The notes under the pieces were generated by a model. It saw nothing but the letters and a program-made list of their open reading frames with translations, was not told the DNA's origin and ran no database searches. Made by a program: the position numbers and the translations under genes. A stretch of DNA of 64,000 nt from Azolla pinnata. Its lineage: Eukaryota > Streptophyta > Polypodiopsida > Salviniales > Salviniaceae. How positions within the stretch are numbered: position 1 is the stretch's first letter; every line of letters begins with the position of its first letter. Positions 11,301 through 22,324 of the stretch are shown here, one piece after another. The DNA is taken from the NCBI GenBank assembly GCA_037176905.1, contig JBBBWG010018889.1, positions 62,001 to 126,000 of the forward strand, read 5' to 3'.

Positions 11301-14151
11301 GTACAAATGGCTCGTAACTACAATATGAAAATTCATATACTGGAACCGAACGCAAAATATGCAAATGCGCCGAATATGTTGGCATTCGTAGAAAATACTG
11401 ATCAGAATAATAGAATCGAACCGTGGCAAGATTAAAATCAACAAGCCAGCCATTCCCTCTTTCACGTGAATACAGAAAGTTTCCTGGCTTCACATCTCTA
11501 TGAATGACTCCCTGCATAGTTCAACACACATAGCCGACATATAAATATTCAATAAATAACATTTATACTACAAATAGAATTAAAACGTCAAGAAGATAAC
11601 GTTCAATACTCGGAAAAGAAGTAAGTTCTGAATTAATATCTGGGAACGGTTAAGTACATAACTACCACTGCCTCAGAAAGCCAAAAGGATGCACATAAAG
11701 ATAAGACATACCTTACTATGGAGGTACTCTAAAGCTTTAAAAAGGGAGAACCCATATGCCCGCAACTCCGAGATTGTTATTTCCTTTTTCAAGACCTTGT
11801 AAGCCAGAACACAAACAGATGTAGAAAGATGAAGACAAAAAATCTAAGAAATATTAACATAAGATAACCCATTCACCTCAGGCTTTTCATGCTCTACATA
11901 TTCTAAAATTAGGCACTGCCTGCCTGATTCCTCAATCACATCTACACATCGAGGAATATAGCTGTGGCCACTACAAAATGTAAATGGATGTGTTAAAAAA
12001 CTGGTTATAAATTTAATAGAATCCAACTGAACACTATATCGACAATAAATAAACACTTACCCATACTTTTGCAACACATTGATTTCGTTTTTGACATATT
12101 TGCTAGAGGTTTTCTCATAGGGATCTGGAACAACATTTTGCATAACTATATTGTCAAGACTGACGTGGTGATACCAACAGATTAGTTATAGATTTTTTAC
12201 CAATTCAGAGACACTCACACTTTATTGCACGTAGTTTTCCATCAGCTTTACACATCGCTTTATATACTGTGCCATAACCCCCTGCACAAAATACAAATTA
12301 AATTAACATGGCCACTACCTCTGAGCACTAAACAATTTCACTAAGAAAACTTGAATGTACATATATACCAGATCCTTCAATTGCCTCCACGATAAATCCT
12401 TCAAAGGAAGGCAGCTTTTCATCAATTAGCTACAAATGCATGCAAGCACGGAAAGATGGTGAGATTTTGTCATGAACAAGCTTCGAAAATGTATCAATGA
12501 AATATCTATAATAATGACCCAACTACTGAACACCATATATCTCCCATATCACAAGAGTTTCAAAATTTGCAATATGAGTCCAATGCGTCCATGACTATAT
12601 TCAGTATTACAAAAGACACTGCAAATGTCTATGCAATGAACAGCTAACAAACAGAGTACAGATTAGTTTGGTTGAAATGGGAGACGATTTAACAAAATCT
12701 AACTCAAAGGAACCTGAAATACGGTGCTGTGGCACTGAGACAGAACAAGAACATATTACGATGGAACACTTTGAAAGCAGACAGAGAGGGCCTCACGACC
12801 TGCAATGAATGCACCTGAGTGGACTAATTGGATCAGATAATAGAAGTACCTGATTTGAACAAGTTTCCATGACTGGGGAGTGAGCAAGCCCAGTCTCCTG
12901 GCTTCTTGGATGACTGCTTGGTTTCTTTCGCTTACCTAGTTTGCTTGGTTGCTTAACATTCTCCACTTTCTGAATTAACTTTGCTGACTTACTGTTCATC
13001 TTTATTTCCTTTGCATTTTGAAGTCTGGCAGGACCATCTGCATCTATAACATCAAGCTTCTCTACAGCAATCTCCAACTTATATTCCTGATTCATCGAAT
13101 GATCAATGGAATCTTTCAAAGTATTAATACTACTTTCAGTACATATTATATTTCTCATTAGATTTCCGTCTGCAGACAACACACTCGTATTTAATCTTTT
13201 TCCACCAAACACGTTGTGTACTCTTTTCTGAACCATGTCCAATGCAAGGTTATCAACTGTTTCTGTAATAATCGAGCCATGAATTATTGACTTGTCATCA
13301 ACACTGTCAGGTGCACGAGATTTCGTCATACTGTAGCTTTCATTTGCAATGATGGACCTATTTAAAGGTATCGGAAACGTGGACGCAAGCGGATGGAGTT
13401 GAATTTTCACGTCGACTAAAGATGCAGCAGGGGATGGTTTCTGTGCATGAAATTGCTTAGTTTTGTCTTGGGACTGCTTCCTCTCCAACTTAGCAGATAA
13501 CTTAAAAGCTTTCTTGGCATCCGATGATAAGCTTGAATCATTCGAATCTTCTACTTCCATATCGGCTACGTTTGAGAATCTTTTCAAAGACGACGCTTCC
13601 TCGGTTGCCATTGAAACGTTTGCTTTCTTTCTCGGAGAAACGAGCGTTCCATGGATGCATCTCTTACGGGTTGAATGATCCATCTCAGAAAGCGCATTTC
13701 TCGAGATGCTCGGTTCCCTCTGCTGAACTCCGTAGCTTATGATCCGAGATTCAGGCGCATCGTCGTGCGTTTCTGAGGAGCTCGAAGATGGAGCGAAAGG
13801 GAGGGTTTTGGGGAGGGGAAGGCCGAACTCCTCGCGAAAGCGGGCGGGAAGGGTGCTGTACCCCCGGAGCAGAAAAAGCGGCGAAGGTGGAGCGTACCTG
13901 CGCTTCGAAGACTCGAAAACGTCGAAGAGGGGAGGGGAGAAGGTGACATTGCCGTCGCTGCAGAGGCTGAGGGGGGAGAAAGGGAGCGAGCAGAGCCATT
14001 GGATCTCGGAGGGCGAGAAGCCGAGGGAGCGGAAACGATCGCAGAGGACTGAAGGAGGGGAGGAGCGGCCGAGACGGAGGAGGAGGCCGACGAGGATCCA
14101 AGCACGATCGCTGGCCATCAGAGTCTCGTCGGAGGCAGCAGCAGCAGCCAT
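8324..14151 (-). CDS. CDC7: CDC7-type cell-cycle serine/threonine kinase
   Basis: CDC7 (Dbf4-dependent kinase catalytic subunit) phosphorylates MCM helicase subunits to fire replication origins in the nucleus. Fourteen exons in transcription order are 12850-14151, 12369-12429, 12219-12281, 12061-12124, 11877-11970, 11712-11795, 11422-11511, 11221-11248, 10242-10672, 9659-9947, 9509-9570, 9308-9423, 9061-9148 and 8324-8530. They give 992 residues with consistent phases. Exon 1 alone encodes a 434-residue N-terminal extension with basic clusters and no obvious domain. The kinase core shows a glycine loop (GSGGYGTVYKA, about 453-463), lysine in AIK (475), HRDVKPGNF (Asp about 562) and DFNLA in place of DFG (Asp about 581), a Cdc7 trait. 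About 250 residues are then inserted before GPCAGTKGYRAPE (844-856), as expected for Cdc7 activation-loop inserts. The C-terminal lobe ends RDRISAKEAVRHEFF. The exon 3/4 junction giving AIKYPYEK is the least certain. Confidence 0.94.
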
Positions 14152-14240
14152 GGAAAGCTTGGAGCTTTTTCCTGCACTGCACTGTGTCGTCGTCGTCGTC
14201 GTCTTCTAAGATTGAATCGGGAAAAAAATCGCTGTTTGGC

Positions 14241-14741
14241 GGGAGAATGTGGGCACCGTCGGATCTCCCCGTCCTCGATCGACGCCGTCCGATCTTCCTT
14301 CTTCTTCTTCCTCTTCTTCTTCTTCTTGTGGAGGATGTGGACACCGTCGGATCTCCCAGCCTTCGATCGGAGCCGTCCGATCCTCTTCTTCTTCTTCTTC
14401 TTCTTCTTCTTCTTCTGGAGCGTGTGGACGCCGTCGGATCTCTCCGTCTTTGATCGGCGCCGTCCGATCTTCTTCTTCTTCTTCTTCTTCTTCTTATTAT
14501 TATTATTATGGAGGATGTGGACACCGTCGGATCTCCCTGTCTTCGATTGGCGCCGTCCGATCTTCTTCTTCTTCTTCTTCTTCTTCTTCTTCTTCTTCTT
14601 CTAGAGAATGTGCACACCGTCGGATCTCCCCGGCTTCGATCGGCGCCGTCCGATCTTCTTCTTCTTCTTCTTCTTCTTCTGGAGAATGTGGACGCCGTTG
14701 GATCTCCCTGTCTTCGATCGGCGCCGTCCGATCTTCTTCTT

Positions 14742-14772
<31 letters not shown>

Positions 14773-15027
14773 TTATGATTATTATTATTATTATGGAGAA
14801 TGTGGACACCGTCGGATCTCCCCGGCTTCGATCGGCGCCGTCCGATCTTCTTCTTCTTCTTCTTCTTCTTCTTCTGGAGAATGTGGACACCGTCGGATCT
14901 CCCCGGCTTGGATCGGCACCGTCCAATCTTCTACTTCTTCCCCTTCTCCTTCTTCTGGAGAATGTGGACACCGTCGGATCTCCCCGTCTTCGATCGGCGC
15001 CGTCCGATCTTCTTCTTCTTCGTCTTA
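14241..15027. repeat. Compound minisatellite, nine units with (TTC)n spacers
   Basis: Nine copies of a ~55-bp unit run from GGAGAATGTGGACACCGTCG through GGATCTCCC to TCGATCGGCGCCGTCCGATC. They begin near 14241, 14331, 14416, 14511, 14602, 14681, 14795, 14876 and 14956. Between units are TTC runs of different length, three of them carrying a TTA/TTATTATTA block. It starts about 90 bp upstream of the CDC7 ATG, so it fills that gene's proximal promoter or 5' leader; in the CDC7 sense direction the spacers read GAA. Several frames stay open across it only because of the repeat. Confidence 0.95.
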
Positions 15028-15595
15028 GTTTTCAGTAATTGAAGCCTTGCCCCTAACGGGCCAATGTCTCTTAAGAAGAACCCATAAGGAAGTTGTATGT
15101 AGAAACTTGGTCCATGAAGAATTGAGTCTTTTTGGGGCCCCATAAGTCGTCAGTCGAAACGCGATCCATCTGTCCGATCAATCGATAATAATTGGTTCTC
15201 ACGACAAGGGGGCCGATTCGAGACTTCCGAGCTCGAATAACTTTCTCGGATCAGATCAAACACGTTATCGGATGCGATCAATCTCGACAGGGGGGGGGGG
15301 AGGGGGATCTCGGGATATTCGAGTGTTGGATACGTGAAGCCAGAATCAGAGGATTCGCGGTTCGACATGCTTGTCGTAACCGGTTCCAATATTTGCCGCA
15401 AACAGCGACAGGAGAAACGCGGGAGGGAATCGATTCGAATGCAGCGCCGAGCGATTGTTCGTTTCACTTTGCAAATACGACCCCGTGGCAGCAACAGCAG
15501 CACGAGAGACGTGAGAAGTTCGATGCTAAAGTGTCCATGTTTCGCATGTCCGGCTACGTGCAGATGATGACGAGGCGATCGACGAATCGGTTCGA
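15028..15595. other. 3' flank of the repeat-rich membrane-protein gene
   Basis: A short intergenic stretch between the CDC7-side minisatellite and the stop codon at 15596. It contains a G-run near 15293-15301. The frames open here on both strands have no recognisable product and overlap the neighbouring gene. Confidence 0.6.
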
Positions 15596-16930
15596 TCAAT
15601 CTGCCCTCATGGGGAAGCCTCCGAAGCCGAAGTCTCCGGTGCCGAAGTGTTGCCGTAGCTTCTGGCTCTCGAATCGAATGACTGCAGCGCCGCCGCGCTG
15701 GGAAGAGCTGGAACCATCCATGACTGCATCTACATCGGTTGCAGTAGTAGTAAGGACCCCAGGGGACATGGATCTGGTTGAGCCCTGTTCTTCGGACTCC
15801 TGGATCGGTGGCCTCCCCGCACAAACGCGAGACTTGAGGTTTCCGAGCATTCTCCAGAGCAACGACGCGGGCAGTCTGATCAGCGCGAGCACCGCCAAGT
15901 GCACCAGTGCCAGTGGGCAACAGCACACCGCGGCGCAATCCACGGTGAGCCTCGACGCGCACCTGCAACACACGTAATCGTATAGCTTCTTCCGGCTCCT
16001 CTTCAGCTTCTCCAGCTTCCGCTTCTGCTTCTCTTCCTGCCGCGGAGGCTTGCCATGTCGAGGCTTCGAACAGGAAGCTAACGACGAAGAAACATCGTCC
16101 TTTCTGATCGTCAACGACGCCGATGACTTGCTGTGCCCTTCCTTCTCACCTTCGCCATCGCCGTCACTGTCTTCGACACCCTTGTGGATGCGATCGCCAT
16201 CATCCGCATCCTCATCAGCATGTTTACTACCTCTTTCATCGGATGCATCCATGCATCGGGCATGGTTACCGTCGTCGTGATCGTCGTCAGCACCGCCATA
16301 GCCATCTTCATCTCCGCGACGTTCGCTTCCATTCCGCACCTCCAAATTATCGAATCCATCCGGCTTCCACGATCCATCGAGATCATCGAATCCATCTGGC
16401 TTCCACGATCCGTCGAGATTACCGAATGCATCTGGCTTCCAAAATCCACCGAGATCATCGAATCCATTCGGCTTCCACGATCCGCCGAGATCATCGAATC
16501 CATTCGGCTTCCACGATCCACCGAGATCATCGAATCCATCCGGCTTCCACGATCCACCGAGATTATCGAATCTATCCAAATTATCGAACCCATCTGGGTT
16601 CCACGATTCGTGAAAGCCATTCGTGCTCCGGCCGTGGAGTTGCTCCGCTCTTGGCCTCGCTCCGCCTCGTCTCTGCCTGAGGCCGTAGGTGTCCGCGGAG
16701 ACAGGAGCAATCTGATCATGGGCAGACTTGAACGAAGAAGAGGCCGACGACGAAGAAGAGGAGCATCGATCCGAATCGTAGGCTTGCTCTCGCCGACGGT
16801 GCTGGTTCGGCATCATCGCTCCTTCGAATTGGAAGGGAACCGCTTCTCTCGAAGGATCGACGACGATGACAGATGGAGGCGGCGGCATCGAGGGAGAGAA
16901 GAAATCATGGTCGGATTGAGGTGGGTCCAT
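15596..16930 (-). CDS. Repeat-bearing plant protein, Cys-rich hydrophobic C-terminus
   Basis: An intron-free frame of 444 residues starts at ATG 16930. Residues 1-100 are low-complexity (Pro, Ser, Arg). There follow seven copies of a 12-residue repeat, consensus GSWKPDGFDDLG, then a long acidic Asp/Gly/His/Glu stretch, a basic block (EEKQKRKLEKLKRSRKKLYD) and a hydrophobic Cys-rich segment (VDCAAVCCCPLALVHLAVLA, about 330-350) running into ALIRLPASLLWRMLG. That last segment resembles a little-studied plant family with a VDCAAVCCCP-like membrane patch, recalled rather than searched. It suggests one membrane-associated segment; the function is unknown. The seven tandem copies make the N-terminal half likely to vary in length. 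CCCTAA repeats lie 127 bp upstream. Confidence 0.72.
   Translation of the reverse strand: MDPPQSDHDFFSPSMPPPPSVIVVDPSREAVPFQFEGAMMPNQHRRREQAYDSDRCSSSSSSASSSFKSAHDQIAPVSADTYGLRQRRGGARPRAEQLHGRSTNGFHESWNPDGFDNLDRFDNLGGSWKPDGFDDLGGSWKPNGFDDLGGSWKPNGFDDLGGFWKPDAFGNLDGSWKPDGFDDLDGSWKPDGFDNLEVRNGSERRGDEDGYGGADDDHDDGNHARCMDASDERGSKHADEDADDGDRIHKGVEDSDGDGEGEKEGHSKSSASLTIRKDDVSSSLASCSKPRHGKPPRQEEKQKRKLEKLKRSRKKLYDYVCCRCASRLTVDCAAVCCCPLALVHLAVLALIRLPASLLWRMLGNLKSRVCAGRPPIQESEEQGSTRSMSPGVLTTTATDVDAVMDGSSSSQRGGAAVIRFESQKLRQHFGTGDFGFGGFPMRAD
16344..16612. repeat. In-frame 36-bp coding minisatellite
   Basis: On the plus strand the unit reads roughly CATCCGGCTTCCACGATCC plus CCGAGATCATCGAAT. Seven units keep the minus-strand frame and encode GSWKPDGFDDLG-type repeats. 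Substitutions sit mostly at D/N and G/F positions. The 36-bp period is a multiple of three, so copy changes would not break the frame. Confidence 0.88.
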
Positions 16931-17056
16931 AGCACTCTGGTATCAAATGATGGGGATGGAGATGGTTTTGAACCCTAATTATCTCAGTCTCAGATTGATT
17001 ATGGGGGTATTTAACCCTAAACACGTAGCAATTAGGCACAGGGGAGGAAATCCGAT

Positions 17057-17092
17057 CCTAACCCTAACCCTAACCCTAACCCTAAACCTAAC
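17057..17092. repeat. Short telomere-like array (CCCTAA)n
   Basis: About six CCCTAA hexamers with one CCTAAA variant lie in the divergent space between the minus-strand gene starting at 16930 and PPR gene 1. In the sense direction of the minus-strand gene they read TTAGGG. Confidence 0.9.
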
Positions 17093-18348
17093 TGCAGAAG
17101 ATCTGAAACAGGGGGTTTGGCAGCAACAATGAGATGGGCGGTTTGGAGGCCAACAGAAATAACTAACTTGAATTCAATCAGTTCCTTTTTGTCCCCCCTT
17201 AAGAGAAAAGACAAACCAACCTTGAGGTGTTTAAAAGCCAAAAGCCCACTAGGCTTTCCGATACCGCTTTTGCTACACACTCTCTCGCAGAACAGATAGA
17301 TTAGTGTCGAGGGCCTGATTCTTGGGAGAGAGCTTCGATGGCATTGACCCCAACGATTGATCTAACGTCTGCTCTGTAGCAGATAGGCAAACGAACCCCC
17401 GATCTGTAACGTGATGAAGCATATTGGTCGATTCTTGGAGAGGATCCAACGTCTCCTTGCATATGCTCGTCTGCTCAACCTTTTGTTTTTTTTCTTCTGT
17501 CGTTAGGCCTCTAACGATCACAACTAACTCTAGGAAATAATATGCTTTGGAAGAATCTCTTCCACCCCTCCGTGATGGCCCATCGGTTTATTTCGCCCGC
17601 AATCCAGTAAACTGCGACACAAAACAATCCCCGTGGAAAGCTATCCCACCGACGAGCAGAATCGGTTGCAAAACTGGCTACGCTTCTGTATAAAATGCAA
17701 GCTTTTCAGCGTATCCATTAATTATCCTTCTCAGTGGACAGATGCCTTGCCCGATTATGTCGTTTCTTATATACCCCATCCGCCGCCACTCGACATACTT
17801 TCTCGTTGTTTTTTCATGCGATCTTCATGCCCACTACTCGACCCTTTCGATCGGGAAGCGTAATCCGCACTTGCACCATTACGCGCAAAATGGTCGAAAA
17901 AAACATCTGATCGTGGACCAGATCGAAATAAGCATGTACGTTTTTCATGAAGTAGATTACAAGTGATTTCATGTAAAGAGGCTTTCAGAGGAGGCGAGCT
18001 CCGAATTTCATTTCATTTCATTTGATCAGACTGAGCTCGCCATGTCAAACAATGCCGCATCTTTTGCAACACCCGGCTGGTAAATCTCTCTGTCCAATGC
18101 ACGTTATCTGTGAGTGTATATGTCCATGGTGAAAGAGTAATGATGGCGTAGACGAACCAAATTTGGCAAACAGATATGAAGGGGAAGAAGAAGGAGAAAA
18201 AAAAAACAACATTGATGCGTATGTATGAAACATATGAAGAAAAAAGAAGAAGAAATGATCTCATTTTCAATGAAATTTGCGAAGCAAAAAGACCCATGTT
18301 GCTATCTGAGCTACGCGGAAAAAAGAGCTATGGCGATATCCATCCAGG
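17093..18348. other. Divergent intergenic region 5' of PPR gene 1
   Basis: No gene is recognised. The region carries a short ATTTC repeat at about 18005-18022, an A-run near 18199-18206, and the upstream ATG listed separately. It should hold the promoters of both flanking genes; no clear TATA box was identified. Confidence 0.6.
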
Positions 18349-18392
18349 ATGAACTCTGCCCCCTCAAGGAGGCGGGCAATGGAAAACCCTAA
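18330..18392 (+). promoter_or_regulatory. Upstream ORF overlapping the PPR gene 1 start
   Basis: An ATG at 18330 opens a 20-codon frame that reads past the main ATG (18349) in another frame and ends at TAA 18390-18392. If transcribed, scanning ribosomes would meet it first. It could reduce initiation at 18349, or translation may start further in at the in-frame ATG 18379. Confidence 0.45.
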
Positions 18393-20688
18393 GGCAGTTT
18401 CTACATTTTTAGAGCTAGTGAAGAAAAGCGCCAAGAAGAAGGATATATATGAAGGTGCAAGTCTCCATGCTCGAATCCTTGACAAGGGCTCACTCGAGAA
18501 GAGCTCGTATTTATTCACTGCTTTAATCACCACGTATGCTAAAATGGGTATGCTTGGGAAAGCACACGAAGTGCACGATGTGCTCCAGATTCGAGATGTA
18601 GGTACATGGAATGCCCTCATCGGAGGATATTCGCAACAAGGTCGAGGCCACGAAGCATTGGATTGTTCCCTAATTATGCACATCGAGGGTCTGTCTCCAG
18701 ATGTGATCACATTCATTTGCCTTTTCAAGGCTTGTGGAAGTATAGGAAATGTCGACCGGGGAAAGCTAATACACGAGGAGGTTGTTAGAAAAGGATTGCT
18801 GGGTAAGCATATTGCGTTAGGGAATGCTTTGGTGGATATGTATGCAAAATGTGGTATGCTTGCTAAAGCATTGCAAGTGGTGAATCAACTTCCCTCTCGG
18901 ACAACAGTCTCCTGGAATATTTTGATTTCAGGATATGCCCAACAGGGACAAGCCTATGAAGCATTGGGGTGCTTGAAAGGGATGGAAAGAGATGGTCTCT
19001 CTCCGAATGAAATCACTTTTGTGGCTGTGTTGCAGGTTTGTGGCAGGATAGGAGCAATTGACAAAGGCACGGAAATCCATGAAGAGATTGTTAGGAGGAG
19101 ATTGATTGAGAATAATATTGTGCTTGGGAATGCTTTGGTGGATATGTATGCCAAATGTGGAGTGCTTACGAAAGCACAACAAGTGCTTGATAGTCTTCCA
19201 ACACGCAATGCAGTTTCTTGGTGTTCACTGATTGCAGGGTATTCTGAACTTGGAAAAGGCCACGAAGCATTGGAATGTTTTGAACGAATGCTAAACGAGG
19301 GCCAACATGGAGATGAGATCACCTTCGTGTGCTTATTGAAGGCATGCGCAAGTTCAAGGTCGATTGAGAAAGGGGAGCAGATTCATGATGAGATTATCGC
19401 CAGGGGTTTGCTAACCAAGAACATCATGATAGGGAATGCATTGGTGGACATGTATGCCAAATGTGGTAAGATGGCTAAAGCACAAGATTTACATGGCAAG
19501 CTTCATGTTAAAGATGTAGTCTCTTGGAACTCATTGATTTCAGGGTATGCTGAACACGGGCAAGGACAGGAAGCAATAAGAAGTTTTGAACAGATGCAAA
19601 GAGAGGGTATCTCTCCTGATGTAATCACTTTTGTTTGTACATTGAAAGCATGTGCTAGTGTAGGCGATATTGAAAAGGGAGAGCAAATTCATGAAGTGAT
19701 TGTTAGACGAGGATTGCTAGAGAATAGCACTGTGCTTGGCACTGCATTGGTGGATATGTATGTGAAATGTGGTGTGCTCGCAAAAGCTCGATATGTTCTT
19801 GATAGGCTTTCTACGCGAAATGAAGTCTGCTGGTCTGCAATAATTTCTGGATATGTCCAACAAGGCCTGTGCCACGAAGGTATACTTTGCTTCAAGCGTA
19901 TGCAGAAAGAGGGTTTCTCGCCAAATTCAGTGACCTTCATTTTCATTTTGAAAGCATGTGGCACCATAGGAGCTATTGATAATGGTAAACTAGTCCATGA
20001 CGCGATTATTCATAGTGGTTTGTTGGATAAAGATATTGCACTTGGCACAGCTTTGGTGGATATGCACGCTAGATGTGGCATGCTTGTGAAAGCACTAGAA
20101 GTCTTGGAAATGATTCCTGTTAGAAACACAGTTTCATGGTCTGCGTTGATTGGTGGTTATGCCCAGCACGGGCTGGTACAGAAAGCATTCAGTTGTTTTG
20201 AATGGATGCAGTGTGAGGGTTTTCCCCCTAATGACGTAGGCTGCTTGTGTCTGCTGAATGCATTTAGTCAATCAGGCATGGTGCAAGAGGCCCAAATAAT
20301 CTTTGACAATATGAGGAAATGTTATGGAATCACACCTAACGTAGAGCACCATACTTGCATGATGGTAGCATTTGGATACGCTGGGCATTTTGATCAGGCA
20401 ATAGCATTGATAGAGACAATGCCATGCTCTGATCATGTTGTGCTCTGGCTTGCACTTTTGGGTGCTTGCAGAAAATGGGGAAATGAAGGGCTTTCTAGAT
20501 TGGCCTTTGATCGAATTCTCCGATTAGATAGCAAGTGCAGTGCGGCTTATTCCCTTCTGTCAGGTATTTATGCAGATAATGGCATGAGGGCAGATGCTGA
20601 AAAAGTTGAAGCCATGAGATTGAAGCATGCTGCTTGTACAAAGGGAGGATACAGTAATGTGTATGGTGATCAGTTCTCCTGGTTATAA
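18349..20688 (+). CDS. PLS-class pentatricopeptide repeat protein (E type)
   Basis: A 779-residue intron-free frame made of PPR motifs in P-L-S order. About six full triplets of ~102 residues follow one another, each with a block like LGNALVDMYAKCGML then VSWN/S.LI.GYAQ.G and SP..ITFV..LKACG. PLS proteins bind organellar RNA, one base per motif, and usually guide C-to-U editing. The tail has an E1/E2-like region (about 660-779, with HHTCMMVAFGYAGHFDQAI and LWLALLGACRKWGN) but no DYW deaminase, so it would need a partner in trans or act in another RNA step. The N-terminus is short for a targeting peptide; ATG 18379 (MENPKAV...) is an alternative start. It converges on the related gene at 22325-24169; similarity of wording suggests local or family-level duplication. 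Confidence 0.93.
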   Translation: MNSAPSRRRAMENPKAVSTFLELVKKSAKKKDIYEGASLHARILDKGSLEKSSYLFTALITTYAKMGMLGKAHEVHDVLQIRDVGTWNALIGGYSQQGRGHEALDCSLIMHIEGLSPDVITFICLFKACGSIGNVDRGKLIHEEVVRKGLLGKHIALGNALVDMYAKCGMLAKALQVVNQLPSRTTVSWNILISGYAQQGQAYEALGCLKGMERDGLSPNEITFVAVLQVCGRIGAIDKGTEIHEEIVRRRLIENNIVLGNALVDMYAKCGVLTKAQQVLDSLPTRNAVSWCSLIAGYSELGKGHEALECFERMLNEGQHGDEITFVCLLKACASSRSIEKGEQIHDEIIARGLLTKNIMIGNALVDMYAKCGKMAKAQDLHGKLHVKDVVSWNSLISGYAEHGQGQEAIRSFEQMQREGISPDVITFVCTLKACASVGDIEKGEQIHEVIVRRGLLENSTVLGTALVDMYVKCGVLAKARYVLDRLSTRNEVCWSAIISGYVQQGLCHEGILCFKRMQKEGFSPNSVTFIFILKACGTIGAIDNGKLVHDAIIHSGLLDKDIALGTALVDMHARCGMLVKALEVLEMIPVRNTVSWSALIGGYAQHGLVQKAFSCFEWMQCEGFPPNDVGCLCLLNAFSQSGMVQEAQIIFDNMRKCYGITPNVEHHTCMMVAFGYAGHFDQAIALIETMPCSDHVVLWLALLGACRKWGNEGLSRLAFDRILRLDSKCSAAYSLLSGIYADNGMRADAEKVEAMRLKHAACTKGGYSNVYGDQFSWL

Positions 20689-22324
20689 ATGTTGCAGTAT
20701 TCTAACTTGTATTGAATACCAGAAATACAGCAGATGGGAGGGAGTACCTATTGAGAACTAAATTTGTGATAAACAAATAAAGAATCTACGGCGTATTACA
20801 GACCACCATTAATGATGTACCAAATATATGGAGTTAACCAGGGAAGCCTTTCCTCCGGGCAGAGATGTGTTTTAAGACTATTGGGTGCAATGTCACTGTC
20901 GGCATGTGTATGTGTATGCCCCACAAATGAAACAAACAAGTTTTTGGCGATGTTCCAATCACAACATGAATGCATGTATCGAGTGCTAATCAGAAGCACC
21001 AGATGCAAGGTAATAATGTGTATTCCTATACAGAACAGAGAAAAGAGAATGAAATAAACAGGCAACAGAAAAGCAGGGCTAAGATGTGTGGCTTTTACTC
21101 AATCTGTTGACAAAAAATGCAAGCAAACTGAAATACTGAAGTGGAACCAAATCAGGTGATTTTATTCATCTCTTGTGAAAAATACTCGGGTATATAGCAG
21201 AGCTTCATTTAACAAAAGATGGTTATTTTTTGGCCTCCTCGCCATCTCTCACATCTTTAGTCTCAAAGAAATAAACCCTTCCGAGGCCTGTGAAGATATT
21301 TAGAGCATTTTTGTGACCACTGTTTTTATTTTTAAGGCAATTTGATCTTGGAAGTTGGTATGCTGTGGCTGCTGATAGTGTTATGCATGAGGAGGACAGT
21401 GAATTACCCCCCTTCGTTTTCCCGAAATGATGTCATTTTCTTGCATACTGGCTTGATGTTCAACATCCAAAGTTGTTATATAGAATGTACAGGAATAAGA
21501 CCTTCACTTCTTAAGGCTTCTCAGAAATAAACTCCAATCTGCATCCATGTGGTTCCAAATAAGATCTTTGTCTTGCTCACAACACCCCCTCATAACATCA
21601 CTACACTGCTATGTGTTTGACCATCAGAATTGACTATAGCCCATTATAGATAATCGTTCAAGTCCATTAAACTGTAATTGATAAGCACAGAATGTGTACA
21701 TAGGCAGAAATGGCCTTAACGATTTCTGTGTAGTGCTGATTTGAGATGAGAAAAACAACTCTTTTTTTTTTTTAGGCTGCATCCAGTTAGATAGATAGAT
21801 GAGTGCCCTGGATCCTGCCCGGACCCTGAATTTTGTCCAAAAAGCAAGAAGAGGCCGTGAAACAATGTTGTTTCCAAGAGTAAGTCTCAAAAAGATTTAA
21901 CATTTTAATTGGATCAAGGATATTGCAACTTACCAACTACCACCAATCACCGAGAATTCAAGCATGATTGAGCCTGACTCTCAATTTACTCACGCTTTTT
22001 CTGAAGAGAAACACGATTAATTTAGAGATATTGTTTTATGTCTGTTTTTAGAAATATTGGGAAACCCAGAAATTTCCACAGGCAGACATACAAACCATGA
22101 GAACCATTCGTGTTTCTCACGATCGATGCCAGTTCATACAAAGCACGTGCCATTGACAATGAGCACGGTTTACCTCTTAATGTGCATGGATATTTCTTAT
22201 TTTTACAGCATGCGCATCCTTGTTTACATAATTTCCACATCGAAATAAGTTAATTGTACTATCTTTTCTTCAGAATCTATATTCTCTTATGATATGCACA
22301 TCTTTAATTTAGTACTGGGTGATA
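20689..22324. other. Convergent region between the two PPR genes
   Basis: No gene recognised. It contains a T-run at 21761-21771 and ordinary AT-rich sequence. Short frames on both strands lack any domain. It probably holds both 3' untranslated regions. Confidence 0.65.

Noticed and set aside
13751-15028. Long open frames on both strands (Arg-rich, Ser-rich, Leu-rich) across the minisatellite 5' of CDC7
   Set aside because: They stay open because TTC/GAA repeats lack stops in several frames at once; all are low complexity and overlap one another.
16938-16950. TGGTATCAAATG, slightly like an initiator-tRNA primer-binding site of LTR elements
   Set aside because: Only about eight bases match, and no flanking terminal repeats or element proteins are present.
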